A DNA stretch of 64,000 nucleotides, from assembly GCF_004361695.1 (NCBI RefSeq), contig NZ_SNVW01000008.1, positions 1-64,000 of the forward strand, read 5' to 3'. Of this stretch, positions 35,268-43,540 are shown one piece after another. A model generated the notes under the pieces. It had not been told where the DNA came from and did not search any database. It was given only the letters and a program-made list of their open reading frames with translations. Origin of the DNA: Curtobacterium flaccumfaciens (GTDB lineage Bacteria > Actinomycetota > Actinomycetes > Actinomycetales > Microbacteriaceae). A program made the position numbers and the translations under genes. The number at the start of each line of letters is the position of its first letter. Position 1 is the first letter of the stretch.

Positions 35268-35777
35268 TCATCCTTTGGCACAGTCGTCGCTCGTATCAAT
35301 GGACCGGCGACGACCTCCCCCACGATGGCATCGTTGGGGAGGAAGTGCTGTGGCACGAACGATCGCGGCCCAACGGTCGAGCTCTTTCTCGACCGCGTTC
35401 GCAGCGACCGCCGGGTCGTCGTGCTCCCAGTAGCGGAGTACGCGCCAGCCCTCGCCGACGAGGACGGCTTGATTCTGCGCATCTCGCTGGCGGTTGGCGA
35501 GCAGCTTGCGCCGCCAGAGCTCCGCGTTCGCCTTCGGGAGGTGGGTGTGCTCCTCGCAGTAATGCCAGAAACAGCCGTCGATGAAGACAGCGACCCGGGA
35601 GCGTGGGAACACCAGATCCGGACGCACTCGGCACTGTCGACTGACTCGCCGGTCGATGAAGAAGCGTCGTCCCCGGCTGTGGAGCTCGCGTCGGACGGCG
35701 AGCTCGGGTGCAGTGTCCCGGCGGCCGAACCGCGCCATGTGTCGTCGGCGCGCGTCGTCCGCTTCCCAGTGCTCCAT
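35268..35777 (-). CDS. vsr: Very short patch repair endonuclease Vsr
   Basis: Vsr nicks DNA next to T:G mismatches that arise by deamination of 5-methylcytosine, protecting the methyltransferase target. Conserved features are RRDTAPELAVRRELHSRG, the catalytic Asp54 in RPDLVFP, FIDGCFWHYC (Cys69, His72, Cys74, metal ligands), and GWRVLRYWEHD. I start at ATG 35777 (about 169 aa); an in-frame GTG at 35813 would add 12 residues. The C-terminal ~25 residues are Arg/His-rich and not typical. It converges with the methyltransferase, 153 bp away, and ends the restriction locus. Confidence 0.9.
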   Translation of the reverse strand: MEHWEADDARRRHMARFGRRDTAPELAVRRELHSRGRRFFIDRRVSRQCRVRPDLVFPRSRVAVFIDGCFWHYCEEHTHLPKANAELWRRKLLANRQRDAQNQAVLVGEGWRVLRYWEHDDPAVAANAVEKELDRWAAIVRATALPPQRCHRGGGRRRSIDTSDDCAKG

Positions 35778-35840
35778 CTCGAGGATCGTCGTCGAGTGGT
35801 CTCGACTCCGCACGGTCGGACGGCGCTCGGTGGACGAATG

Positions 35841-36866
35841 TCAGCGGAGCACGGTTGTGAGGGAGCGAGCAGCCATCGGGGGAACGGCACCGGCAAGCGT
35901 CCCGAGGACGGTGACGCGGTCGTCCGCAGGCAAGTCCTGCAGCGTGATCGCCACCTCCCCGCAGTACCTCCCCGCCGACGCCAACTGCACGGTGACCGAG
36001 CCCGCGGGCCTCGGTTGCCCACCGACCTCGGGCAGGGGCAGCCCGGCGAACCGCTCCCGCGAGTGCTCGAGCCGGATCATCGCCTCGGCAGCATCGGGGC
36101 GGTTCCGGTCGGGGACCGCCAGCGCCTCGATGACCGCCGGGTGTACGCCCGGGGCGGCGGCGCCTTCGAGGACGACGAGGTCCTCGCGGACGAACGACCC
36201 CAGCCGCGACCACGAGTGATCCGTGAGCGCCGGGTCTCCGACGTACACGTCGTCCACGCCGGCGTCGACGAGCGACAGCGCCTGGAACAACGGCGGCATG
36301 TTCCGGTGCTCCTCGACGGTCGGCAGCCCCTCGCCGAGCGGCCCTCGGCGGACCGAGTCGCCCGCGATGAACGCACCCACGCGCCAGCCGAACTGCCGGG
36401 CGACTGACACCGACGCCGCGACCGAGGACAACCCCAGCCCGGTCCACTCCCGCGGGTAGAAGTTGTGGATGAGTTCGACGTCCAGGGCAGCGAACGGCGC
36501 GAGGTCAGCAGCACGGAGCGTGCTCGCGTTCAGCGCGATCGGCAGGACGGCTGCGATCGAGAGGATCTCGGCGACCGAGAACCCGAAGTCGATCCGCACC
36601 CGCGCCACTCCGATCGACCGCAGGAACTCCCACGGCGAATCCCCGAGCAACCGAGCGCTGTTGGGAGAGACGTCGGCCACGACCGACAGCCCAGCGGACG
36701 CAGCAGCCGAGACGATCGCGGTCGCCGCGGCACGAGCACCGGCGGGGGAGTCCTCCGGAATGTGCAACGAGGTGAACGCGAGCGTCGCACCCGCCTCCGC
36801 TGCGGCCGCGAAGGTCGGGCCGGCCGACGGAGCATGCGCCAGGTACGCGCTCGCGCCCAACCGCAT
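35841..36866 (-). CDS. mupG: 6-phospho-N-acetylmuramidase MupG
   Basis: MupG (DUF871 family) cleaves MurNAc-6P-GlcNAc inside the cell after uptake by the PTS. The 341-aa protein has a TIM-barrel N-domain starting MRLGASAYLAH, with LHIPED and VVADVSPNS early in the barrel. ELIHNFYPREWTGL and HRNMPPLFQALSL are landmarks of the family, and a smaller C-terminal beta domain follows. The ATG at 36866 shares one base with the murP stop (TGATG), so the two are coupled. Presence beside murP and murQ supports the muropeptide role. Confidence 0.86.
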   Translation of the reverse strand: MRLGASAYLAHAPSAGPTFAAAAEAGATLAFTSLHIPEDSPAGARAAATAIVSAAASAGLSVVADVSPNSARLLGDSPWEFLRSIGVARVRIDFGFSVAEILSIAAVLPIALNASTLRAADLAPFAALDVELIHNFYPREWTGLGLSSVAASVSVARQFGWRVGAFIAGDSVRRGPLGEGLPTVEEHRNMPPLFQALSLVDAGVDDVYVGDPALTDHSWSRLGSFVREDLVVLEGAAAPGVHPAVIEALAVPDRNRPDAAEAMIRLEHSRERFAGLPLPEVGGQPRPAGSVTVQLASAGRYCGEVAITLQDLPADDRVTVLGTLAGAVPPMAARSLTTVLR

Positions 36867-38458
36867 CAGCGCGAAGCCCCCGCACGAGCAGAACCGGCAG
36901 TGGCGCCAGCACCGGCTGCAGGAGTCCCCGCGGCACCGGCAGCAGGAGGCGCATCGGTCGCGTCCGCCGGCACGGCCGACGACACCAGGTCGAGCGGCGC
37001 CCCGGGCGCGGACTGCTCCTCGAGGTCGGCCTTCACCGACGCGGACACCCCGAACAGCAGCGTCGCCACGAACCCGACGACGTACGCCACGATCAGGCCC
37101 GACCCGTAGCCGAGCAGCGCCCAGCCGTACCCTGACGAACCGTTGAGCAGCGGGATGAGCGACAGGTCCGAGGCGCCGATGGCGATCGCCCCGACGGAGT
37201 GCCCGAGCTGGTCGAACAGCCCGACGACTCCGCCGCCGAACGCGCCACCGATGCACGCGGTGATGAACGGCCGACCGAGGGGGAGCGTCACGCCGTAGAT
37301 GAGGGGCTCGCCGACACCGAGGAGGCCGGCGGGCAGTGCGCCACGGATCGTCCGCGAGAGCGCCTCGTTGCGACGGAAGCGCATCCAGAGCGCGATCGCG
37401 GCACCGATCTGCCCAGCACCGCCCATCGCGAGGACGGGCAGCAGCACGGTCCACCCGGTCTGGTCGATCAGCGTGGTGTGGATCGGGGTGAGCGCCTGGT
37501 GCATGCCGGTCATGACGAGCGGCAGGAAGAGCCCACCGAGGATGAACCCGGCGAAGGCGCCGCCGTTGGCGAGGAGCCAGGTGGCGGCGGTGCCGATCGC
37601 GACGGAGACGACGCCCGCGACGGACATCAGGATGCCGAGGGTGATCGACCCGGCGACGAGCACGGTGACGGTCGGCACGACGATGAGCGCGATGACGTCC
37701 GGCGTGTGCCGGCGCATGAAGCGCTCGACCAGGGCGGCGAGGATGCCGCCGGCCATCGCCCCGAGCACACCACCCTGCCCGGGAGCGAGAGTCTGCCCGA
37801 ACACGGTCACGTTGGCGACCCCGGCGGCGACGACGATCGCGCCGACGGCACCACCGAGGATCGGCGTGCCGCCGAACTCCTTCGCGGCGTTCATCCCGAC
37901 GAAGACGGCGAGCAGGGACAGGAACCCGGACGACAGGACGCCGAGGAACGGCGTCACGCCGGGCAGCCACCCGAGGTTCGTCAGGATCCCGTTGATCCCG
38001 GCGATGAGACCGCAGGCGATCAGCGCGGGGATGAGCGGGATGAAGATCGCGGAGATGCGGCGGATGGCGCGCATGGTGCGGCCGTCCGAGCGGGCCCGCG
38101 CCGACGCCTTGATCTCGGCGCCGCGAGCCGCCAGCTCGTCAGGTGAAGCACCGGATGCACCGGATGCACCGGACGCACCGGAGCCACCAGCCGCAGCCGG
38201 CGGGGCGGAGGTGCGCAGTGCCTCCAGGTCGACGGCCACGCGGTCGACGAGACCCGGGCCGAGCACGATCTGCAGGTTCGAGCCGGCCGCGATCGCGGCC
38301 ATGACGCCGTCGGTCGCCTTGAGCTCGTCGAGCGAGACGGACGACTCAGAGACCACCTCGACCCGCAGTCGGGTCATGCAGTTCTCGACGTCGGCGATGT
38401 TCGAGGACCCACCGACGGTGTCGAGGATCCGCTGTGCGAGTTGCTGTGCATCGGTCAT
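36866..38458 (-). CDS. murP: PTS enzyme IIBC for N-acetylmuramic acid
   Basis: This membrane protein takes up and phosphorylates MurNAc or MurNAc-GlcNAc. The EIIB domain (about 1-85) carries the phosphorylated Cys27 in VENCMTRLRV; an Ala/Gly/Ser linker with a short GASGASGAS repeat follows; the EIIC domain has about ten helices, with the PTS landmark PAGLLGVGEPLIYGVTLPLG. There is no EIIA domain, as in MurP proteins that borrow EIIA-Glc. The ATG at 38458 has GAGGAG about nine bases upstream; 530 aa. Neighbouring murQ and mupG make MurNAc the likely substrate. Confidence 0.87.
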   Translation of the reverse strand: MTDAQQLAQRILDTVGGSSNIADVENCMTRLRVEVVSESSVSLDELKATDGVMAAIAAGSNLQIVLGPGLVDRVAVDLEALRTSAPPAAAGGSGASGASGASGASPDELAARGAEIKASARARSDGRTMRAIRRISAIFIPLIPALIACGLIAGINGILTNLGWLPGVTPFLGVLSSGFLSLLAVFVGMNAAKEFGGTPILGGAVGAIVVAAGVANVTVFGQTLAPGQGGVLGAMAGGILAALVERFMRRHTPDVIALIVVPTVTVLVAGSITLGILMSVAGVVSVAIGTAATWLLANGGAFAGFILGGLFLPLVMTGMHQALTPIHTTLIDQTGWTVLLPVLAMGGAGQIGAAIALWMRFRRNEALSRTIRGALPAGLLGVGEPLIYGVTLPLGRPFITACIGGAFGGGVVGLFDQLGHSVGAIAIGASDLSLIPLLNGSSGYGWALLGYGSGLIVAYVVGFVATLLFGVSASVKADLEEQSAPGAPLDLVSSAVPADATDAPPAAGAAGTPAAGAGATAGSARAGASR

Positions 38459-38501
38459 TGATGGTGCTCCTCGGGGGAAGGATTCGGGTTGCGGGGAAGG
38501 G

Positions 38502-39437
38502 TCAGAGAACGGCTCGGAGGGAGCCGGATGCATCGGCGAGACGCTCGCGGACGTCCGACGCGGACGCCCCGGTGAGGATCACCGCGATGGCGGTCTTCAC
38601 CTCGCCGTCGCTCTCGGACAGGGCAGCGGAGACCTCGGCGTCGGGGGCGCCGGTGACGTCCTGCACGAGCGTGAACGCCCGCGCGACGAGCTTCGCGTTC
38701 GTGGCACGCACGTCGACCATGCGGTTGCCGTAGGTCTTGTTGCTGCGCACCATCGCGAGCGTGGTGAGCATGTTGAGGACGAGCTTCTGCGCGGTCCCCG
38801 CCTTCAGGCGGGTGGACCCGGCGATGAACTCGGGACCGACGACGACGTCGATGGCGATGTCGGCGTGCCGCCCCGCGGCCGAACCCGCGTTGCACGCGAC
38901 CGAGACGCTGCACGCGGAGCGGCGGCGGGCCTCCCGGATGGCGGCGATCACGTAGGGCGTCCTGCCGGACGCGCTGATCCCGACGACCACGTCGTCGGCC
39001 GACAGGCCGAGTGCGTCGAGGTCGCGGACCGCCGCTTCCTCGTCGTCCTCCGCGCCCTCGACGGCGGTCGTCAACGCGACCTCGCCCCCGGCGATCAGGC
39101 CGACCACCTGCGACGGGTCGGTGCCGAAGGTGGGCGGGCACTCGCTGGCGTCGAGGACGCCGAGCCGGCCCGGCGTGCCCGCGCCGACGTAGACGAGTCT
39201 GCCGCGACGCGCGAACGCTGCGGCGATCCGGTCTGCCGCTTCTGCGATGGCCGGGAGGCACGGCTCGACTGCCGCAGGCACGCTGCGGTCGCCGGCGTTC
39301 ATGCGCTGGGCAGCCTCGAGGGTGGAGACCAGGTCGATGTCGTCGAGGCTCGCGTCGGTCGCCTCGGTGGTGAGGTCCTTGAGTTCGTCGCGCAGGTGGT
39401 CATGGTGCACGTCGTGGTGCAGCTGGTCGTGGGGCAT
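38502..39437 (-). CDS. murQ: N-acetylmuramic acid 6-phosphate etherase
   Basis: MurQ splits the lactyl ether of MurNAc-6P to give GlcNAc-6P and D-lactate. The 311-aa protein has the SIS fold and the etherase signature GPEFIAGSTRLKAGTAQK; the other SIS loop is GISASGRTPY. The usual GAGTSGRLG loop reads GAGTPGRLG, a Ser-to-Pro change. The N-terminus is rich in His and Asp. It lies 10 bp after the RpiR regulator gene and 43 bp before murP. Confidence 0.93.
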   Translation of the reverse strand: MPHDQLHHDVHHDHLRDELKDLTTEATDASLDDIDLVSTLEAAQRMNAGDRSVPAAVEPCLPAIAEAADRIAAAFARRGRLVYVGAGTPGRLGVLDASECPPTFGTDPSQVVGLIAGGEVALTTAVEGAEDDEEAAVRDLDALGLSADDVVVGISASGRTPYVIAAIREARRRSACSVSVACNAGSAAGRHADIAIDVVVGPEFIAGSTRLKAGTAQKLVLNMLTTLAMVRSNKTYGNRMVDVRATNAKLVARAFTLVQDVTGAPDAEVSAALSESDGEVKTAIAVILTGASASDVRERLADASGSLRAVL

Positions 39438-39447
39438 GGTGCTCGAT

Positions 39448-40335
39448 TCAGGAACGGTGGTGCGTGCGGACCGCGTGGCGGCTGCGGGCCAGGAGGGGAC
39501 GGGAGCGCTCGTCGGTGCGCTGGGCGACGACGATGAACAGGGCGTCGACGATGGCGAGCTGGCTCATCCGGCTGCCCATCGCGGCGGGGCGCAGGTCGCT
39601 CTCGGCGCCGGCGACACCGAGCAGCACGAGGTCGGCGTGGTGGGTGAGGAGCGAGTTCGCGTGGCCGGTGATCGCGACGACGGTGGCCTCGTGCATCTTC
39701 GCCTCGGTCGCGACCTCGAGCGCCTCGGTCGTCGTGCCGGAGTGGCTCGTGATGACCAGGACGTCGTCGGGGCCGAGCACGCTCGCCAGGGTCAGGGCGT
39801 TGTGCGGGTCGTCGGCGATCGAGCTCGCGATGCCGATGCGCTCGAGCTTGAGGTGCAGGTCACGCGCCACGATGCCGCTCGCGCCGACGCCGTAGAGGAC
39901 CACGCGGCGGGCCTCGCTGATCCTGCCCGCCGCGGACTCCAGGGCGTGCGGGTCGAGGGTCGCACGGGTGTCGCTCATCACGGCGCGGACGTCCTCGGTG
40001 ACCTTCGCGATGACGGTGAGCACGTCGTCGTCGACGCTGACGCCGGCGTGGATCTCGGTCTCGTGCCGCTCGTGGATGCCGCGTTCGACGGCGCGGGTCA
40101 TGCTGCGCTGCAGCTCGGCGAAGTTCGCGTAGCCGAGGTGCTGGGCGAAGCGCGAGACGGTGGCGGGGGAGACGCCGGCGACGCCCGCGAGGTCCGTGGC
40201 GCTCGTGGTGGCCGCGGCGGAGGGGTCGTCGAGGACGGCGTCGGCGATGGCGCGCATGCTCGTCGGCATCGTGCGGGACTGCGTGCGGACGAGGGCGAAC
40301 GCGTCGGCGCGGTCGGTGCGATCGGTGATCGTCAT
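39448..40335 (-). CDS. RpiR/MurR-family regulator
   Basis: This regulator probably senses MurNAc-6P and controls the murQ-murP-mupG genes. It has an N-terminal helix-turn-helix (SATDLAGVAGVSPATVSRFAQHLGY) and a C-terminal SIS sugar-phosphate domain (VVLYGVGASGIVARDL, VLVITSHSGTTTEALE). I start it at ATG 40335, after GGAG; two upstream ATGs are possible. It is first in the operon and ends 10 bp before murQ. Direct repeats directly upstream are candidate operators, so it is likely autoregulated. Confidence 0.88.
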   Translation of the reverse strand: MTITDRTDRADAFALVRTQSRTMPTSMRAIADAVLDDPSAAATTSATDLAGVAGVSPATVSRFAQHLGYANFAELQRSMTRAVERGIHERHETEIHAGVSVDDDVLTVIAKVTEDVRAVMSDTRATLDPHALESAAGRISEARRVVLYGVGASGIVARDLHLKLERIGIASSIADDPHNALTLASVLGPDDVLVITSHSGTTTEALEVATEAKMHEATVVAITGHANSLLTHHADLVLLGVAGAESDLRPAAMGSRMSQLAIVDALFIVVAQRTDERSRPLLARSRHAVRTHHRS

Positions 40336-40343
40336 GCGCTCCA

Positions 40344-40389
40344 TGAAAGCGCATTGCAAGGGTGGGCGCCAGGCGTGAAAGTAAATTGC
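40344..40389. promoter_or_regulatory. Two direct-repeat candidate RpiR operators
   Basis: TGAAAGCGCATTGC (40344-40357) and TGAAAGTAAATTGC (40376-40389) agree in 11 of 14 positions with a 32-bp period. They lie just upstream of the RpiR regulator start, the expected place for self-regulation and control of the mur operon. Confidence 0.6.
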
Positions 40390-40486
40390 GTGTTACGGCG
40401 GTGGCGCTTGGCGCGGGCGCGCGTGCGTTCGTTCGTTCAGTGAGCAGAAAACGTCGGGTCGCCGCAGTGGACTCGACGTCTTCTAC

Positions 40487-41152
40487 TCACTCGATGCGTC
40501 CCGCAAGTCGCCGGTACCGCGTCGCCGGCTTGCCCGGCCCCTCGGCCCGCTTCGCCGAAGTCGCCGTCAGCATCGGCAGCATCGCCCGCCGGAACGAGTC
40601 CGGCAGCAGCGCCTCGCCACGGACGGCCTCGTGCACCCGCCGAAGCTCCGTCATCGTGAACGGCTCGGCCAGCAGTCGGTGCGGATCCGGCGCACCCGCG
40701 TACGCGGCACGGAGCCGATCAACCGCGAACGCGACGATGTCGTCGTGCCCGTGCACCATGCCCGTGGCGGCCTCGACCGGCACGATCCGAGCACGCGACG
40801 CGTCCAGGGTCGCAGACAGCGACGAAGCAGGCACCACGTCGACGTGCGCTACCGACAGCACCCACCCCCGGTCGTCCCGCGAGGGGTCGTCGAACACGTG
40901 CAACTGCTCCGGCGCGAGCCCCGTCACGCCGGCCTTCGTGGAGAGCGACCGCAGGACGGCCGAAGCCAGCCGCTCGCTCTCGTGGACGAACGTCCCCGGC
41001 AGTCGCCAGTCCCCGACGACCGCGTCGAGCACCTGCAGCACCGAGAGTGGTCCGCCCGCGGGGACCGTGAGCACCGCGGTGTCTACGGCCACCGACGGGC
41101 GCGGGTAGTCCGTCAGGCGCTTGCCGTCGGCGTCGCGGTACTCGTTCGTCAT
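40487..41152 (-). CDS. NrtR-like Nudix-domain transcriptional regulator
   Basis: The protein is about 221 aa: an N-terminal Nudix-like domain (AVDTAVLTV, VVGDWRLPGTFVHESERLASAVLRSL) and a C-terminal winged helix (LAEPFTMTELRRVHEAVRGEAL, RRAMLPML). The Nudix box lacks several catalytic Glu residues, as in NrtR repressors that bind ADP-ribose without hydrolysing it. It diverges from an ADP-ribosylglycohydrolase gene across two matching operators, which fits ADP-ribose/NAD-linked control. The start is ATG 41152; an upstream ATG lies within an operator. Confidence 0.86.
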   Translation of the reverse strand: MTNEYRDADGKRLTDYPRPSVAVDTAVLTVPAGGPLSVLQVLDAVVGDWRLPGTFVHESERLASAVLRSLSTKAGVTGLAPEQLHVFDDPSRDDRGWVLSVAHVDVVPASSLSATLDASRARIVPVEAATGMVHGHDDIVAFAVDRLRAAYAGAPDPHRLLAEPFTMTELRRVHEAVRGEALLPDSFRRAMLPMLTATSAKRAEGPGKPATRYRRLAGRIE

Positions 41153-41161
41153 GGACACGAG

Positions 41162-41181
41162 TTTACGCACACTTGCGCAAA
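41162..41181. promoter_or_regulatory. NrtR-type operator 1
   Basis: TTTACGCACACTTGCGCAAA is an imperfect palindrome with half-sites TTTACGCA and TGCGCAAA and a 4-base centre, placed between the divergent regulator and ADP-ribosylglycohydrolase genes. Confidence 0.68.
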
Positions 41182-41205
41182 CCGGCAGGAGCGTGCAGAC
41201 TCTGT

Positions 41206-41225
41206 TTTACGCAATTTCGCGCAAA
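41206..41225. promoter_or_regulatory. NrtR-type operator 2
   Basis: TTTACGCAATTTCGCGCAAA has the same geometry as the first operator (8-4-8) and starts 44 bp from it, about four helical turns, so two dimers could bind on one face. It lies just before the GGAGG of the ADP-ribosylglycohydrolase gene. Confidence 0.68.
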
Positions 41226-41243
41226 CCTGCATCGGAGGCTCAC

Positions 41244-42191
41244 ATGACCACGCAGACCACCGTCCAGGTCGACCGGGCCGTCGGTGCCGTCCTCGGCTCC
41301 GCCGCCGGCGACGCCCTCGGCGCCGGATACGAGTTCCGCCCCGCCGTCCCCGCACCCACCCCGATCCGGATGGCCGGCGGCGGCTCGTTCGGCTGGGCGC
41401 CGGGGGAGTGGACGGACGACACGAGCATGGCCGTCCCGATCCTCCGCACGGTCGCGCGTGGCGGCGACCCCGCTTCCGAGGAAGCGCTCGACGGCCTCGT
41501 GGCCGCCTGGGCAGCGTGGTCGGTCAACGCGCCCGACGTCGGCATCCAGACACGCAACGTCCTCACCGGCCTGGAGGCACGGACCGCCTCCCGCGCGCGC
41601 GCTGCGGCCCGGCAGGAACACGAGTTCAAGGGCCGCTCCGCCGGCAACGGGTCGTTGATGCGGACCGCGCCGCTGGTCCTCGCGTACGTGCGGGGGAACC
41701 TCGGAGAAGAGGAGCGGCTCGCCTCGGCTGCGCGGGCGATCAGCGACCTGACGCACTTCGAGGCAGACGCCGGGGACGCGTGCGTCCTCTGGTGCGTGGC
41801 GATCCGGCACGCGGTGATGACTGGGGAACTCGACGTGTTCCGCGGCCTCGACCTGCTCGACCTCGACCGCCGCAGGCTGTGGGTGGACCGGCTCGTCACG
41901 GCGGAGCACTCCGAGCCGGTGGACTTCACGGGCTCGGACGGGTGGGTCGTCTCCGCGATGCAGGCCGCCTACGCGGCGGTCAAGCACAGCACCTCGCTCG
42001 AGGACGCCCTCGTCCGTGCCGTCCGCACGGGCAACGACACCGACACGGTCGCGGCGATCGCCGGAGGTCTGGCCGGGGCGCTCTACGGGGCATCGGCGCT
42101 GCCTGCGGAGTGGCGCGAGCTGCTGCACGGCTGGCCGAACCTGCGCGCGGACGACCTGGTCACGCTGAGCGAGCAGGCGCTGACCGCGTGA
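41244..42191 (+). CDS. ADP-ribosylglycohydrolase family protein
   Basis: This enzyme removes ADP-ribose from proteins or small molecules using two metal ions. The 315-aa protein has the DraG-family motifs: SAAGDALGAGYEF near the N-terminus, EWTDDTSMAV (metal-binding Asp pair) and the C-terminal TGNDTDTVAAIAGGLAGAL. CGGAGG at 41233-41238 sets ATG 41244. It shares a promoter region and operators with the NrtR-like regulator, pointing to induction by NAD or ADP-ribose levels. A dispersed-repeat motif lies in the coding sequence (41571-41580). Confidence 0.9.
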   Translation: MTTQTTVQVDRAVGAVLGSAAGDALGAGYEFRPAVPAPTPIRMAGGGSFGWAPGEWTDDTSMAVPILRTVARGGDPASEEALDGLVAAWAAWSVNAPDVGIQTRNVLTGLEARTASRARAAARQEHEFKGRSAGNGSLMRTAPLVLAYVRGNLGEEERLASAARAISDLTHFEADAGDACVLWCVAIRHAVMTGELDVFRGLDLLDLDRRRLWVDRLVTAEHSEPVDFTGSDGWVVSAMQAAYAAVKHSTSLEDALVRAVRTGNDTDTVAAIAGGLAGALYGASALPAEWRELLHGWPNLRADDLVTLSEQALTA

Positions 42192-42250
42192 CCCGACGCG
42201 GGCGTCGGAGGCTGCCATGGGGGGAGCCTCCGCCGTCGGTGACGTGAGTG

Positions 42251-42280
42251 GCGGGGCGGAGGCGAGCCGCGCCTCCCGGC
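42251..42280. repeat. Dispersed GGAGGC inverted repeat, variant
   Basis: GGCGGGGCGGAGGCGAGCCG followed by CGCCTCC forms an inverted pair around GAGGC/GCCTC, between convergent genes. Nearly the same sequence recurs at 43030-43056 after the next gene, so this subtype has spread locally. Confidence 0.7.
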
Positions 42281-42925
42281 TCACATCCGCGCGAGCAACT
42301 CGGCCTTCTTCGTCGTGAACTCCGCCTCGGTGAGCACTCCGGCGTCACGGAGTGATGCGAGCTGCACGAGCTGCTCAGCAACGTCGGGCGCGACGTCGCT
42401 GGGCCGTGTGCGTTCCTTGATCAGACCGGACACCATGGAGAAGGCCTGCTCTGTCAGCGTCTGCGGGGCGTCGGGTGTGACCGGCGCCGTCGTCACGACT
42501 GCGACCGCTGCTTGACCCGTCACCAGATCGGCAGGAGGCTCCTCGCGGAGGGCACCGAGGACGAGTTCGAAGTGGGCGAAGAGGTCGTCGGGGAGCTTGA
42601 GGAGCGACGGCGGCTTGTCGTCGGACCACTCGATGCGGACGCCGTGCGGGACCCGCGTCGACGAGTCGATCGAAGCGCCGATCGCGGCCGACGCGCCCCG
42701 GCTGAGGAATCGGGGCAGGACGGCCTCTGCGACGGCCTGCCCCACCGCGCTCGCGGTCTTCGCGGTGCGTGACTCGAGCGGGACTTCGTGCCACCGCGCA
42801 ACTGTCTCGGTGTTCACCTTGCGCCCCCGGAAGCCACTCTGGATCACGATCCCGCTCCCGAACGCGGCGACGCTGACCATCGAGTCCACGTACGCGCCGC
42901 CGATGACCTTGCCGTTCGATGCCAT
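42281..42925 (-). CDS. SHOCT-domain protein
   Basis: This 214-aa protein is of unknown role. The C-terminal ~35 residues (LVQLASLRDAGVLTEAEFTTKKAELLARM) are a SHOCT domain, a short helical oligomerisation module. The first ~100 residues are beta-rich (IVIQSGFRGRKVNTETVARW), perhaps a PH-like fold. It has no signal peptide. It is flanked on both sides by the variant dispersed repeat. Confidence 0.8.
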   Translation of the reverse strand: MASNGKVIGGAYVDSMVSVAAFGSGIVIQSGFRGRKVNTETVARWHEVPLESRTAKTASAVGQAVAEAVLPRFLSRGASAAIGASIDSSTRVPHGVRIEWSDDKPPSLLKLPDDLFAHFELVLGALREEPPADLVTGQAAVAVVTTAPVTPDAPQTLTEQAFSMVSGLIKERTRPSDVAPDVAEQLVQLASLRDAGVLTEAEFTTKKAELLARM

Positions 42926-43029
42926 GACATGAAACTAGCGGTTCGCTCAGCTTCGTCAATCCTCGCTGCACCCCGCGGCACGAAACGGTGCGGAGTTCCG
43001 CAAACGGGTTCTGCCGATGACGCGAGCGG

Positions 43030-43056
43030 CGGGGCGGAGGCGAGCCGCGCCTCCAG
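43030..43056. repeat. Dispersed GGAGGC inverted repeat, variant
   Basis: This copy shares GGCGGGGCGGAGGCGAGCCG and the following GCGCCTCC with the one at 42251, and ends in CCTCCAG like the standard form. It lies just after the DUF4395 gene stop, in terminator position. Confidence 0.7.
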
Positions 43057-43063
43057 ACCGGGA

Positions 43064-43540
43064 TCAGGCCGTGGTCCGCTGCCGGAAGACGCCCGCCCGA
43101 ACCAGCCACACGTAGAGCAGGCAGCCGATGCAGACGTCGAAGACGGCGTTGAGGAACGCGGCGAACAGCGCGATCGCGGCGCCGACGGGCGCGGCGTACG
43201 GGACGCCGACCAGAGCGAAGACGAGCGCCAGCGCCGTGATGACCAGGCCGACCTGCTGGGCGAAGGTCGGGGGTTCTGGGGCCTCGAGTTCGGCGGGCGG
43301 GGCGAGCCGTGGGCGGACGAACCGGCGGAAGAGCGCGCCGTAGGGGTGGCGACGGATGCCGGCGATGCCGCCGATGGCGAAGAGGACCACGATCACGGCG
43401 AGCAGGACGATGCCGGCCGCCCACGTCGCGGGGATCAGGGTGATGACGATCGTCGCGGCGAGCAGGACGGTCGTGATGGCCGCGCCGAAGCGTGGGGAAC
43501 GCGGATCGATGCCGTTGGCGGGGGTTGTGGGCGTGGTCAT
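43064..43540 (-). CDS. DUF4395 membrane protein
   Basis: A 158-aa integral membrane protein with four helices, matching the DUF4395 pattern (DPRSPRFGAAIT at the N-terminus, PPTFAQQVGLVITALAL, DVCIGCLLYVWLVR). The C-terminal CIGC motif is conserved in the family and may exchange disulfides with the thioredoxin-like protein encoded upstream, with which it overlaps by ATGA. A role in envelope thiol chemistry is inferred from this pairing. Confidence 0.85.
   Translation of the reverse strand: MTTPTTPANGIDPRSPRFGAAITTVLLAATIVITLIPATWAAGIVLLAVIVVLFAIGGIAGIRRHPYGALFRRFVRPRLAPPAELEAPEPPTFAQQVGLVITALALVFALVGVPYAAPVGAAIALFAAFLNAVFDVCIGCLLYVWLVRAGVFRQRTTA

Noticed and set aside
23740..35840. Integrative element with integrase and att sites
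   Set aside because: No integrase, transposase or tRNA gene was found, and no flanking direct repeats were recognised apart from the broken oxidoreductase copy. The island is called from composition and gene content only.
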